This document shows, piece by piece, positions 40,277 through 48,555 of a stretch of 64,000 nt of DNA. The first letter of the stretch is position 1, and every line of letters starts with the position of its first letter. The notes under the pieces were generated by a model. It ran no database searches. It saw nothing but the letters and a program-made list of their open reading frames with translations, and was not told the origin of the DNA. Position numbers and translations under genes: made by a program. This DNA comes from Mojavia pulchra JT2-VF2 (GTDB lineage Bacteria; Cyanobacteriota; Cyanobacteriia; Cyanobacteriales; Nostocaceae). The DNA is taken from NCBI GenBank assembly GCA_019359325.1, contig JAHHHN010000007.1, positions 186,001 to 250,000 of the forward strand. Direction: 5' to 3'.

Positions 40277-42106
40277 CTACCGAAGAATCCTCCCGGCAGC
40301 GCACACAAAACGAAAACCAATATTGACGTTGAGGTTGACGCGCGTGTTGAGACTGCGAAACGCGGAACGGCAGCTATCAGGATAGATGAGCCAGGAACCG
40401 CCCCGCAGCACGGCTATTCCTTGTTTTTGAAAAAGGTTATCATTATTATCAAACCACGCACTACCATCTTCTGGCGCTCCTTGATAGGTGCTATGCCAAT
40501 CATCTAGACACCATTCCCAAACGTTGCCGTGCATATCGTATAATCCAAAGCCGTTGGGTGGAAAACTTCTTACTTCTGTTGTTTGTTTACGATATTTGCC
40601 CTTTGACTCAGAAGCATAAGTAAAATTTCCGTCGTAATTGGCTAACTCAGTTGTAATCGTCTCCCCGAAGTGAAAAGGTGTCGTCGTTCCTGCACGACAC
40701 GCATATTCCCATTCCGCTTCACTAGGTAGGCGATATTGCTTATTTGTATGTTTTGAAAGGCGGGAGCAAAACTCAACTGCATCGTACCAAGACACTGTTT
40801 CTACTGGTCGGTTGTCTCCTTTAAATTTAGATGGGTCTGTTTTCAAGTCATTGTTAACTTTAGATAGTGCGGCTACTCTTCTCCATTGGGCTTGGGTAAC
40901 TGGATATTTACCCATAAAGAATGATTCGACAGTTACTTGATGCTGAGGTTTTTCACCATCAGATCCTTCCCCTGATGGTGAACCCATGATAAATTTGCCA
41001 CTGGGAATCGCAACCATTTCTAAGCTGACACCATTGCCGAAGTCTTCAGTAAAATATTCAGCTTGACCTTTTTCTCGTTTAACTTCCTCACCTTTAGCAT
41101 TTACCGTCACCACATCGAAGTTAAATGTTGGGTTTTCAGGAGTTACTGACCTTTCTCCCCTGGATGAAGTCACAGGCTCAGGGGTTGGGGGTGCAGAAGA
41201 CTGTCCCTGTTGCTTGGCAATTCTAATAAATGCTTCAATTACCTGGATATCTGACCCCCTAGCAGCCACATTCACCCGCAGCCATAATTGTCTAGCTAAT
41301 TCCCAATCTCCTTTAACTTCTGCTTGATAAGCATCTAGTTTCAGTTGGTTAATATCATTCAGCGTTGCGTAGTCGGGTAACAAAATTAGGTGTAGTTTTG
41401 TCGCAGGTTCGGCTATAGCATAGGGATGTTGCAGAATTTTCCGGTGTGTTTGATTGATTGTGGGTACTCTCGATTTTAAATATCTGTCTAATCTTTCTAC
41501 TGTGGCGCAGTTTCCTTCACCTGCTATCCTCAACCCTTCTAACAAAGCTTGGGTGAATGAGCCGTGTTGCAACTGCTCAATTTCATAAGATTTTTGACTG
41601 GGACTGCAAGAATAAAAGGTGACTACTCCCTGATGTTCTTCACCAATACCTAGCCCCCGCCTACTTCCTTCATCGCGGCAAGCATCTAAAAACAAGACTA
41701 CATTATCTGCCCCACTGCGACGCAATCTTTGGGTAACAAATTCAACAGGGATTGCTGTATGTTCTACATCGCCTGGGTCGCTATCTATTAGCATAAGATA
41801 ATCGCGATCGCCTTCCCGACAACCATGACCTGCAAAGAAAAACCAGATATTATCCCCTGGTTCCAGTAGTGGCTTTTCAAAGTTTGCCCGTAAGAACCGC
41901 CGCAAGTTACCGTAAGTCGGCTGAGTAGGAATAGGTGGATTGGTGGCAATTGGGAGAGAATCGTCAGTGAAGAGGAAAACTTGATCAAATCTGGCTTCCT
42001 TCCCAAACCAATCGCGCATAGCTTCGGCATCTAGTTTTGCGTAATTTAGGTGCTGAAGATTGTTGTACTGGTTAATGCCGATCGCGATCGCCCAATTTTT
42101 AGCCAT
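40277..42106 (-). CDS. Caspase-like peptidase fused to a formylglycine-generating-enzyme-like domain
   Basis: A 609-residue orthocaspase. The p20 domain has the catalytic pair H94 (FFFAGHG) and C143 (LFLDACRDE). Residues about 250-295 form a helical linker, and the last 240 residues are an FGE/SUMF1-type domain (FIMGSPSGEG, YPVTQAQWRR, YRLPSEAEWEYACRAG, GNVWEWCLDDW, GGSWLIYPDSCRSAFR, GFRFVCA). Such fusions are common in filamentous cyanobacteria and are thought to act in stress or conflict responses. It diverges from a second caspase gene, the two sharing almost the same N-terminus. Confidence 0.9.
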   Translation of the reverse strand: MAKNWAIAIGINQYNNLQHLNYAKLDAEAMRDWFGKEARFDQVFLFTDDSLPIATNPPIPTQPTYGNLRRFLRANFEKPLLEPGDNIWFFFAGHGCREGDRDYLMLIDSDPGDVEHTAIPVEFVTQRLRRSGADNVVLFLDACRDEGSRRGLGIGEEHQGVVTFYSCSPSQKSYEIEQLQHGSFTQALLEGLRIAGEGNCATVERLDRYLKSRVPTINQTHRKILQHPYAIAEPATKLHLILLPDYATLNDINQLKLDAYQAEVKGDWELARQLWLRVNVAARGSDIQVIEAFIRIAKQQGQSSAPPTPEPVTSSRGERSVTPENPTFNFDVVTVNAKGEEVKREKGQAEYFTEDFGNGVSLEMVAIPSGKFIMGSPSGEGSDGEKPQHQVTVESFFMGKYPVTQAQWRRVAALSKVNNDLKTDPSKFKGDNRPVETVSWYDAVEFCSRLSKHTNKQYRLPSEAEWEYACRAGTTTPFHFGETITTELANYDGNFTYASESKGKYRKQTTEVRSFPPNGFGLYDMHGNVWEWCLDDWHSTYQGAPEDGSAWFDNNDNLFQKQGIAVLRGGSWLIYPDSCRSAFRSLNTRVNLNVNIGFRFVCAAGRILR

Positions 42107-42185
42107 TGCTGCGTTGGTATGCTCGTCTTATTTGCCAGTTTAAGTGTTACTACTGAATAATAGCAGTTGATAGAAAATCAGCCTT

Positions 42186-42302
42186 GGCGATTGGAAATCG
42201 CGGCTACACAGACAAAACCCACCTCCGTGGGTTTCAAATCCTTGATTTTTCATTAGTCTGCGGAGGCGGACTTGGTTTGTGTAGTAGCGAATTCGATTCG
42301 CC
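42186..42302. mobile_element. MITE-like element between the divergent caspase genes
   Basis: Ends GGCGATTGGAAATCGC and GCGAATTCGATTCGCC are imperfect inverted repeats, extended by GGCTACACAGACAAA / TTTGTGTAGTAGC inside. The centre has AACCCACCTCCGTGGGTT. A further left end of the same family is at 63981-64000. Confidence 0.75.
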
Positions 42303-42347
42303 TAGTTAAATCAAGAATAGTTTAAATAATTAAAATTAATTAAATTT

Positions 42348-42782
42348 ATGTCAGCAGAAAATCCCACCCCAGAAGCCATTTGGATTATTACCGAAGAAAC
42401 GGCTGAAACCTCAAACACAACTACTGAAACAGTCACAGATAGTGTAACTAGAAGCATTGGAGCCAGAAGCAGTGGCGATACAGGAGGACGACTCGGCGGA
42501 ATTCAAACCAAGGAAGAAATAGTTTTCACCCAAAAAAAAGGCGAACTAGTAATTACTAGACGCAAAGTAGAGGTAACTAAAATCAAGCAAGAAATGAAGG
42601 GATTTCTGCAAGCAATGCGGGAAATGCTTGATGAAGCCGAAGAACCCAATTCTAAAATGTAGTTGGATGAGGTTGAGCTTTCAGTAGAAATTAATGGCGA
42701 AGGACAAGTCAGTCTGTTTGGGATTGGTGGTGGTAAAGTCGGAGGAAAAGGAGCGATGACTTTTAAATTCAAGCGGAAATAA
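42348..42782 (+). pseudogene. Trypsin-co-occurring-domain-like gene with in-frame TAG
   Basis: The frame from 42348 encodes 104 residues (Thr-rich start, then EEIVFTQKKGELVITRRKVE and FLQAMREMLDEA), stops at TAG 42660-42662, and continues without a shift as LDEVELSVEINGEGQVSLFG and KVGGKGAMTFKFKRK to TAA at 42780-42782. The last part is a short beta-rich domain found next to peptidase and caspase genes in conflict-type clusters. A single CAG to TAG change explains the break. The caspase gene starts 14 bases later. Confidence 0.7.
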
Positions 42783-42795
42783 TTGGTAGTTGAAG

Positions 42796-43917
42796 ATGGG
42801 TAGGAATTGGGCGATTGTTGTTGGGATTAATCACTATGAAAATCTGCGATCGCTAAACTTTGCCAAGCGAGATGCTTCTGTCATGGCGACTTGGTTTCAA
42901 CAAGAAGCCAGATTTGAGCAGGTTTTCTTGTTTACTGACGATTCTCCCCCAATTGCAACCAATCCGCCAATTCCTACTCAACCTACTTTTGGTCATTTGC
43001 GGCGATTCTTACGGGCACAGTTTGAGAATACTTTATTAAAGCCAGAAGATAATTTATGGTTTTTCTTTGCAGGTCATGGCAATAGATATAAAGATAGAGA
43101 TTATTTAATGTTCTCCGACAGTGACCCAGGAGATATAGAACATACTGCTATTTCTGTTGATTATGTCACTCAAAGATTGCGGCGCAGTGGGGCTGATAAT
43201 GTAGTGTTGTTTTTAGATGCTTGCCGAGATGAAAGTAGTCGCTCTGGATTGGGAATTGGTGAGCAAAGATATCAGGGAGTAATTACATTTTATTCTTGCA
43301 CAGCTAACCAAAAATCTTGGGAAATAAATGAATTACAACATGGTGCTTTTACATATTCACTCTTAGAAGCATTGCGACTACAAGGTGAGGCTAATTGTGC
43401 CACAGTCGAGCGTTTAGCACAATATTTAAGTTATCAAGTTCCCGCTATTAATACTCGCTATGGACAGGAAACACAAAATCCTTACTGGCAAGCAGAACCG
43501 CCTTATAAAATGTATTTTATTTTATTAGAGCAAACTGCCACACTTAGAGATGTAGAGCCATTAAAATATCAAGCCTCCCAAGCTGAAAATAGAGGTGATT
43601 TATCATTAGCAAAACAATTATGGGTGAGAGTTTTAGCTGTATCCCGTGGTGATTGTGATGCAATTGAAGCGATTGAAAGGATTGCGCTGCGTCAGCGAGG
43701 AAATTTTGAACCGACAATCACAACTATTGAACCTGTTACTTCGTCAAGCGGAGGTAGGTCAGCAAGTTCTAAGCCTGTAACTAATTCATCGATACCATCT
43801 GAAGCAAATCAAGAATCGCTGTTGGCTCAACAGCAAGAAGAACATCGGCAGAATTTAGCTCGTTATCAGCAAGCTTTCTCGGAAGCGGAACGATCTAATT
43901 TTTTTCACAGAGTATAA
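42796..43917 (+). CDS. Caspase-like peptidase, C-terminally shortened
   Basis: A 373-residue protein from the ATG at 42796 (MGRNWAIVVGINHYENL). Its p20-like domain is nearly the same as that of the 40277 gene: H94 (FFFAGHG), C143 (LFLDACRDE), and SGLGIGEQRYQGVITFYSC. The second half is a helical linker and a low-complexity Ser/Thr region; the C-terminal end FSEAERSNFFHRV is abrupt, and relatives usually continue with a helical domain of about 30-50 residues, so it may be truncated. It follows the nonsense-interrupted gene by 13 bases and likely shares its transcript. Confidence 0.85.
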   Translation: MGRNWAIVVGINHYENLRSLNFAKRDASVMATWFQQEARFEQVFLFTDDSPPIATNPPIPTQPTFGHLRRFLRAQFENTLLKPEDNLWFFFAGHGNRYKDRDYLMFSDSDPGDIEHTAISVDYVTQRLRRSGADNVVLFLDACRDESSRSGLGIGEQRYQGVITFYSCTANQKSWEINELQHGAFTYSLLEALRLQGEANCATVERLAQYLSYQVPAINTRYGQETQNPYWQAEPPYKMYFILLEQTATLRDVEPLKYQASQAENRGDLSLAKQLWVRVLAVSRGDCDAIEAIERIALRQRGNFEPTITTIEPVTSSSGGRSASSKPVTNSSIPSEANQESLLAQQQEEHRQNLARYQQAFSEAERSNFFHRV

Positions 43918-44080
43918 ACTTCTGCTATGGGATAAATAGCCTACTCACACCTAAGTAATTCTCAATGTAAAACACAATCTCTATCAGGCGATCAATACAC
44001 TGCTCTCGATACTCTCGCTCAACTATACGATCAACATTTGCAATAGTAATATCATGTTCGGTTAATCACTTATAAAATGT

Positions 44081-44149
44081 CATTGCGAGCGTAACGAAGT
44101 GAAGCGAAGCAATCGCAAGGGCTGGGATTGCTTCGCTTCGCTCGCAATG
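44081..44149. repeat. Long palindromic dispersed repeat
   Basis: CATTGCGAGCG and, after nine extra bases, GAAGCGAAGCAATC pair with GATTGCTTCGCTTC and GCTCGCAATG. This CATTGCGAGCG element is very common in Nostocales. The remainder of the gap between 43918 and 44169 shows no gene. Confidence 0.75.
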
Positions 44150-44169
44150 ACTATGATCGATAAGAAAAA

Positions 44170-44601
44170 TCATTGACTGAGTGCAGCAGGTTTAGTTTTG
44201 CGTGCTTGTAATTTTTCCCAAGCGGCTTTGTACTCAGGTTTTGGTGTCAATGTGGCAACATAAGCCAAACGCTCTTTGTTACGTTCTTCCCAATACTGGC
44301 GAATTTCTTGGGCTTGTTGCACTACGCTCTGATATTCTGCTTCTACTTCAGCACGGTGGGTTTCAATGTAAGACATTGCTGCATTGAACTGCTCATCAGT
44401 AATGTAGAAATAATTGTGAATTAAATGGGGTGCATAACCTTTATGAATATAGTCCATCAACTGATATAAAGTTATACGTGTCCCTGCGTTCCCCGCAGGG
44501 GTTGCCGAAGGCATCGCTAGTCCTCGTTCTGTACGAATAATAGCTGGTTGCCCAGCCAAGGTTTGAGGCATAGATGATAACTCTTTGGGTGTTATTTCCA
44601 T
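44170..44601 (-). CDS. DUF433-like protein with inserted repeat peptide
   Basis: A 143-residue protein of the DUF433 type: IIRTERGLA, GTRITLYQLMDYI, a winged-helix-like region with YITDEQFNAAMSYIETH, then a long helix AEVEAEYQSVVQQAQEIRQYW. DUF433 proteins often serve as antitoxins of DUF5615/PIN-like partners, but no partner is adjacent. Between RGLA and AGTR lies MPSATPAGN, which relatives lack and which is encoded by a small GC-rich repeat (44486-44515). A broken second copy is at 45661-45780. Confidence 0.8.
   Translation of the reverse strand: MEITPKELSSMPQTLAGQPAIIRTERGLAMPSATPAGNAGTRITLYQLMDYIHKGYAPHLIHNYFYITDEQFNAAMSYIETHRAEVEAEYQSVVQQAQEIRQYWEERNKERLAYVATLTPKPEYKAAWEKLQARKTKPAALSQ
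44486..44515. repeat. Small dispersed repeat inserted in the DUF433 gene
   Basis: GCGTTCCCCGCAGGGG followed by TTGCCGAAGGCAT: two overlapping mini-palindromes (CCCCGCAGGGG; TGCCGAAGGCA). The duplicate at 45661 lacks it; the length difference is 24 bases, in frame. Confidence 0.75.
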
Positions 44602-44654
44602 ATTATTCTTACGCTACACAAAAGCGTCCTTATTTTTTTGAAAAAACAGAAATG

Positions 44655-44745
44655 TAGAGTTGACGGTGCGTTAGCCTCCGGCATAACACAACGCCAGTCG
44701 CCTCAACGGGGGGAACCCCCGCACGGCGCTGGCTCCCCTACATTT
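44655..44745. repeat. GC-rich dispersed repeat cluster
   Basis: Contains TGACGGTGCGTTAGCC, CGCCAGTCGCC, the hairpin GGGGGGAACCCCC and GCACGGCGCTGGC, similar to the patch before hypD at 26246. It fills the gap between two minus-strand genes. Confidence 0.55.
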
Positions 44746-45141
44746 CTAGACAGGTTTAACATTATCATCTGATGCTTTTTCTGCAACAGATTTTAAGCGG
44801 CTGGCTCTGATTTTACGGGCGCGATCGCTATTACGAACACCACCCGCCATTTCATATTCGCGGCTGTCTTTGCCGTACTTAATAGCAACCACCATCAGCA
44901 TCTTTTCACAAAGCTGACTCAAGTGTTGTTCTATTTCTTCAATTTCATCTCTAGAAGAATCAACTACAGACAAAGCAGTGTTATATACGTCAACTTTTGT
45001 ACGTAAATACTCAATTGTCGTCATCAATTTTTCTAGATTATAATCCTCATCAAATTTGATTTCTGGAACAATCGATTTTAGCCCAGAAAATCTTAATTGA
45101 GCTTTTTCTAAAACGCGGGATGTTCTTTTTCTAAACGCCAT
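44746..45141 (-). CDS. Conserved hypothetical protein, 131 residues
   Basis: A basic, mostly helical protein: MAFRKRTSRVLEKAQLRFSG, then a coiled-coil-like centre (NLEKLMTTIEYLRTKVDVYN, EIEEIEQHLSQLCEKML) and a polar tail containing YGKDSREYEMAGG and RARKIRASRLK. The KYGKDSxEYE xxGG pattern is frequent in small cyanobacterial proteins of unknown role. No ribosome binding site of note. Confidence 0.65.
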   Translation of the reverse strand: MAFRKRTSRVLEKAQLRFSGLKSIVPEIKFDEDYNLEKLMTTIEYLRTKVDVYNTALSVVDSSRDEIEEIEQHLSQLCEKMLMVVAIKYGKDSREYEMAGGVRNSDRARKIRASRLKSVAEKASDDNVKPV

Positions 45142-45314
45142 AAGTTTATTTTTGTAAGATGCTACCAGAGCTAGCTTGCCCTAATTAAATACTTTTTTGG
45201 TTCAGTGTAATTTACAATTTTTATAAGAAAATTTTAGATGATAATACCAGTAATTTCTCGGTATTTAATCACAATAATCAATTAATATTCTTGGATTTCG
45301 TTTCTCAAGTCAAT

Positions 45315-45516
45315 CACTACAAGGGAGACCGCTTCCATTGCAAGGGAGACTGCTTCCATTGCAAGGAAGATCGCTTCCATTACAAGGAAGATCGCTTCCA
45401 TTACAAGGAAGATCGCTTCCATTACAAGGAAGATCGCTTCCATTACAAGGAAGATCGCTTCCATTGCAAGGAAGATCGCTTCCATTACAAGGAAGATCGC
45501 TTCCATTGCAAGGGAG
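45315..45516. repeat. 21-bp tandem repeat array (about 9.6 copies)
   Basis: Nine full units of the form CATTACAAGGAAGATCGCTTC (consensus 21 bases; variants CATTGC and GGGAGAC) plus a 13-base partial unit at 45504-45516. Units start at 45315 and every 21 bases after. Because 21 is divisible by three, several frames on both strands stay open across the array, giving heptapeptide repeats (HYKEDRF, MEAIFLV); none has a convincing start or context, so it is classed as a noncoding minisatellite. Confidence 0.9.
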
Positions 45517-45660
45517 TGGGTAAATACTGGCTCTTTTCTGATAATGCGAGATTGAAAAGGCGATGTCTAGCGACAAGCCGCTCTGCGTCTACGCTTTGTT
45601 GAGATAATGCGATCGCCCAAATATCAAGCCGGATTTTTCGAGTTGGTGTTAAAACTCAAT

Positions 45661-45780
45661 TCTATGAATATAGTCCGTCAACTGATACAAAGTGATGCGT
45701 ATAAGAGCGATCACCAGCCCTCGTTCTGTACGAATAATAGCTTCCATATTACGCCACACAAAACCGTCCCTCTCCGGCTT
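45661..45780 (-). pseudogene. Broken duplicate of the DUF433 gene
   Basis: Read on the minus strand it matches the N-terminal part of the gene at 44170-44601: IIRTERGL, RITLYQL, DYIH, including the upstream leader (TCCATATTA, CGCCACACAAAA). Codons for about 18 residues after the start are deleted and the C-terminal two thirds are missing. It lacks the small repeat present in the intact gene. Confidence 0.7.
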
Positions 45781-45849
45781 GGAGAAAGACGGATCAGTTA
45801 TAAAATTCACTGTTCACTGATTTAATGGCTACAGCTAGCTAGCTTCGTT

Positions 45850-46323
45850 TTAATGATTACCTTTACATCCACCTTCGTGATGATGGTGGTGATGACCATC
45901 GCCATGAGAACAGCCTTGTAAATCTTTGCTCATCAGGTTTTCAGCCATTTCTCGGAAGGATTCATCTACAGGCTGTAAACCAATCCAAGCATCAAGCTTT
46001 TCGACATCAAACCCTACCTCGCGGCGATCGCCTACTTGAATTAACGGACGGCGAATTAATAGCGGATCTTGCAGCATCAGCGATAAGGCGGTATCTGCAT
46101 TAATGTTTTCTGGAACCACCTCACCAGATTTTACCCGTGGCGCGCTACGATTAAACCATTCGGCTACGGGGCGATCGCCAAAAAATGAGCGCAAACGTTT
46201 GGCTGTCCAAGGTTCTGTAAGTAAGCTATGCGCTACTACTTCATGGCCTGCGGCTGTTAGTAAAACTTTCTGTTTTGTACCACCTTTACAGCCTGGTTTT
46301 TCATAAAAAATTACTCTAGCCAT
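45850..46323 (-). CDS. Nitrogenase-associated ArsC-like protein
   Basis: A 157-residue thioredoxin-fold protein of the ArsC/Spx superfamily, nitrogenase-associated branch. The N-terminus VIFYEKPGCKGGTKQK has a single Cys where arsenate reductases have their active-site loop; LRSFFGDRPVAEWFN and DPLLIRRPLIQVGDRREVGFD follow. The C-terminus has a His-rich tail (SHGDGHHHHHHEGGCKGNH), possibly metal binding. The family is usually coded within or near nif clusters. Biochemical role unknown. It is minus strand, downstream of the cupin gene. Confidence 0.88.
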   Translation of the reverse strand: MARVIFYEKPGCKGGTKQKVLLTAAGHEVVAHSLLTEPWTAKRLRSFFGDRPVAEWFNRSAPRVKSGEVVPENINADTALSLMLQDPLLIRRPLIQVGDRREVGFDVEKLDAWIGLQPVDESFREMAENLMSKDLQGCSHGDGHHHHHHEGGCKGNH

Positions 46324-46421
46324 TTAGCGATCTCCTAGTTATGTCTGTTGTAAGGTGAGTGATTTTAAACGCAGAGAGACGCTGAGGAAAGCGCAAAGTA
46401 ACGCAGAGTTATTTAACAAGC

Positions 46422-47033
46422 CTAAAACTTTTTAGCGATATGAGCCACTGGATCAAACTCAAATCTTTCCTTTGGATCGGTTTCTCCATAAATGTTAAAA
46501 GTCACAGTCGGTTCATCTCCTACTGCTTGCACACAATGAATTGCATCAGGAGTAAAGCTAATAATATCTCCCGGTGATAAGTTGACCTCTCCCGTTTTTT
46601 CAATTTTATTTTGTGCATCTGGGCTAGGGTTTCGCCGCCAAAAGGTATTTTTTTCTTGACCTTTTAAAACAGCGACTATTCCCCAAGTTCCATGATTGTG
46701 AATCGTCGAGAATGTTCCTGGTGCAAATGTTACTGTTTGCACTGTTAGGGGAAAACCTAACTCATCATAAAGAAGTAGAACAGATTCTCCTGCTTTCGGT
46801 GAAGGTTCTAAATATTGACTATTTACCCAGTAAGAATTAACAATCAATCGCCTTACCAGCATCCTAAGTTCTGGAAGGCGACTTGATTCATCATCAACAT
46901 TATTGAGAACATCTTCTACCTCAGTCAAAAACCGATAAAGGCGATAATTCTCACGCAGCAAATCCCATGCTCTCGCAGATTTACAAGCTTGTAACTTGCC
47001 GTCGCCAGTTACAAGCCAATCCCTACCTTGCAT
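46422..47033 (-). CDS. Cysteine-dioxygenase-type cupin
   Basis: A 203-residue cupin resembling cysteine dioxygenase. The first metal-ligand motif is STIHNHGTWGIVAVLKGQE; the third His is in DAIHCVQAVGDEP. The N-terminal 90 residues are helical (LRENYRLYRFLTEVEDVLN). It likely oxidises a small thiol or related substrate using iron; the true substrate is unknown. It is on the minus strand, five bases after the end of a small Pro-rich frame and about 100 bases before the nitrogenase-associated gene. Confidence 0.82.
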   Translation of the reverse strand: MQGRDWLVTGDGKLQACKSARAWDLLRENYRLYRFLTEVEDVLNNVDDESSRLPELRMLVRRLIVNSYWVNSQYLEPSPKAGESVLLLYDELGFPLTVQTVTFAPGTFSTIHNHGTWGIVAVLKGQEKNTFWRRNPSPDAQNKIEKTGEVNLSPGDIISFTPDAIHCVQAVGDEPTVTFNIYGETDPKERFEFDPVAHIAKKF

Positions 47034-47038
47034 AAATT

Positions 47039-47266
47039 TTAACCCATAAATCGAAAAGAGTTTAGAGGAAAAACAGGCGCAGGGGGATTTATGGGAGTAA
47101 TTATAGGTATAGGCTGAATCGGAATAATAGGATTAGCAATCAAAGTAGGAGGAGTAACGGAAGATGATGAGAGAGGGTGATAAAAAGATGGATTTTTGGA
47201 TAAAAAATGACTCATAGTTGTTGAATTTTGCCTCTTCAGTTTTAGTAAGATGCGGCGAAGAATCAA
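47039..47266 (-). CDS. Small Pro/Ile-rich hypothetical protein
   Basis: A frame of 75 codons overlapping the previous gene by four bases (ATGA). The start may be the overlapping ATG or a later one at MSHFLSKNPSF. The product has PTLIANPIIPIQPIPIITPI, a low-complexity segment. No domain known. The coupling to the gene upstream and the five-base gap to the cupin gene favour a real gene, but composition is odd. Confidence 0.45.
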   Translation of the reverse strand: MILRRILLKLKRQNSTTMSHFLSKNPSFYHPLSSSSVTPPTLIANPIIPIQPIPIITPINPPAPVFPLNSFRFMG

Positions 47267-47748
47267 TCATCTTCTTCCGGCGGTCGTGTGAGGATATCTA
47301 AGAGAATTCCCGCTCCAAAATCATTGTTCTCGTCTATCTCTTTTACTCTGCCGCTGATTATTTTAGCTTGCTCAATATCTCCTAGCTTGGCTAATACTAA
47401 TCCAGAAGCAGCATAAGCATTCAAATACAGTCTGATTTGGGAATCTTCTTTCCGAATAACTAAAATTGGCTTTAGTTGCTCCCAATCATCAGGAAATTTT
47501 TCTGCTTCTTTAATTTTATCTAACAATTGCTTTGTTGTTTGTAAAGCTAGAACATAATTATTTTTGTAATAAAAATACCTATATGCTGCTACTAAAACCT
47601 CTGTATATTCACCAGTTTTAGCTATAGCTTGTTGCATATATTTCTCTGATTTTGATGTATCCTCCCAGGTCTGTGCAGCCAATATCAATAACTGTTTGAT
47701 ATCCTCTGGAACTTGGAACCATGAGAATTTGTTTGTATCAACTTGCAT
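47263..47748 (-). CDS. TPR-like hypothetical protein
   Basis: A 161-residue acidic helical protein with helix pairs like TPR units ([42 protein letters not shown]). The C-terminus ends [21 protein letters not shown]. No catalytic residues apparent. It opens a likely four-gene minus-strand unit ending with the nitrogenase-associated ArsC-like gene; several small TPR-like proteins of this size are encoded near nif genes in Nostoc, but the role is unknown. Confidence 0.65.
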   Translation of the reverse strand: MQVDTNKFSWFQVPEDIKQLLILAAQTWEDTSKSEKYMQQAIAKTGEYTEVLVAAYRYFYYKNNYVLALQTTKQLLDKIKEAEKFPDDWEQLKPILVIRKEDSQIRLYLNAYAASGLVLAKLGDIEQAKIISGRVKEIDENNDFGAGILLDILTRPPEEDD

Positions 47749-47750
47749 AT

Positions 47751-47942
47751 TGGGGATTGGGTATTAGGGATTGGGGATTGGGTATTGGGTATTGGGTATT
47801 GGGTATTGGGTATTGGGTATTAGGAATTGGGTATTGGGTATTGGGTATTGGGTATTGGGTATTGGGTATTGGGTATTAGGAATTGGGTATTGGTAATTGC
47901 TATTGTCCCTAGTCCCTAGTCCCTAATCCCCAGTCCCCAGTC
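47751..47942. repeat. Heptamer repeat block (TTGGGTA units) between ctaE and the 47263 gene
   Basis: About twenty TTGGGTA/TTGGGGA/TTAGGAA heptamers in one sense up to about 47900, followed by GTCCCTA/GTCCCCA heptamers in the other sense up to 47942. The opposed halves can form a long imperfect hairpin just beyond the ctaE stop. Confidence 0.88.
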
Positions 47943-47961
47943 TCTTCCAGTTCCCAATTCT

Positions 47962-48552
47962 TTAAAACAAAGTGAGAATGTACACTAAGGTGAAGAGAAC
48001 AATCCAGATGATGTCTACAAAGTGCCAGTAAATTTCTGTCATTTCGATGAAAGTATGATTGGTTGTAGAATATTCACCGGGAAGACGCGATCGCCACAAT
48101 ACACGTAATATCAATAACAGTCCCACAAAAACGTGCAAACCGTGGAACCCAGTCATGATATAGAAGCAGTTGGCGAAGACGTTGGTAGTCAGACCATATC
48201 CTAAAGTTGAGTACTCATAAACCTGACCACCCAAGAAAATTGCACCCATGATTGCAGTAATTGTGTACCACAGTTGCATTCCCTTGACGTTATTCTTTTT
48301 AATCGCCTTATCACCGAAGTGAATAACGAAACTGCTGGATACCAGGATAATGGTGTTAATCGTCGGTACAAGTAGTTCTACTTCACTACCTTCTGGAGGC
48401 CAAACTGCTGTAGTACCTCGGAAAAACAAGTAAGTGGCAAAAAATCCCCCAAACATCAGGGATTCAGAGGCGAGAAAAGTCAACAATCCCCAAACTCGTA
48501 AATCGGGATGATGCTCTTCGTGATGTTCGCTCGTTGTTGTCGCTATGGTCAT
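47962..48552 (-). CDS. ctaE: Cytochrome c oxidase subunit III
   Basis: A 196-residue membrane protein of the COX3 family with five predicted spans: GLLTFLASESLMFGGFFATYLFF, NTIILVSSSFVIHFGD, GMQLWYTITAIMGAIFLGGQVYEY, the family motif TGFHGLHVFVGLLLILRVLW and HFVDIIWIVLFTLVYI (quoted in parts). It is the last gene of a ctaC-ctaD-ctaE operon. Given patB and fdxB next door, this oxidase is likely the heterocyst-specific Cox2-type enzyme, which removes O2; this is inferred from gene order. Confidence 0.93.
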   Translation of the reverse strand: MTIATTTSEHHEEHHPDLRVWGLLTFLASESLMFGGFFATYLFFRGTTAVWPPEGSEVELLVPTINTIILVSSSFVIHFGDKAIKKNNVKGMQLWYTITAIMGAIFLGGQVYEYSTLGYGLTTNVFANCFYIMTGFHGLHVFVGLLLILRVLWRSRLPGEYSTTNHTFIEMTEIYWHFVDIIWIVLFTLVYILTLF

Positions 48553-48555
48553 ATT

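Noticed and set aside
45315-45516. Possible CRISPR array
   Set aside because: The 21-bp units abut directly without variable spacers, and no cas gene is in the window.
45282-45602. Open frames of 60-100 codons across the 21-bp array on both strands
   Set aside because: They arise only because the unit length is a multiple of three; no ribosome binding site, no domain, and several mutually overlapping frames are equally open.
47751-47942. Possible CRISPR or telomere-like array
   Set aside because: Heptamers in tandem without spacers; matches the short tandem repeats known from heterocystous cyanobacteria.
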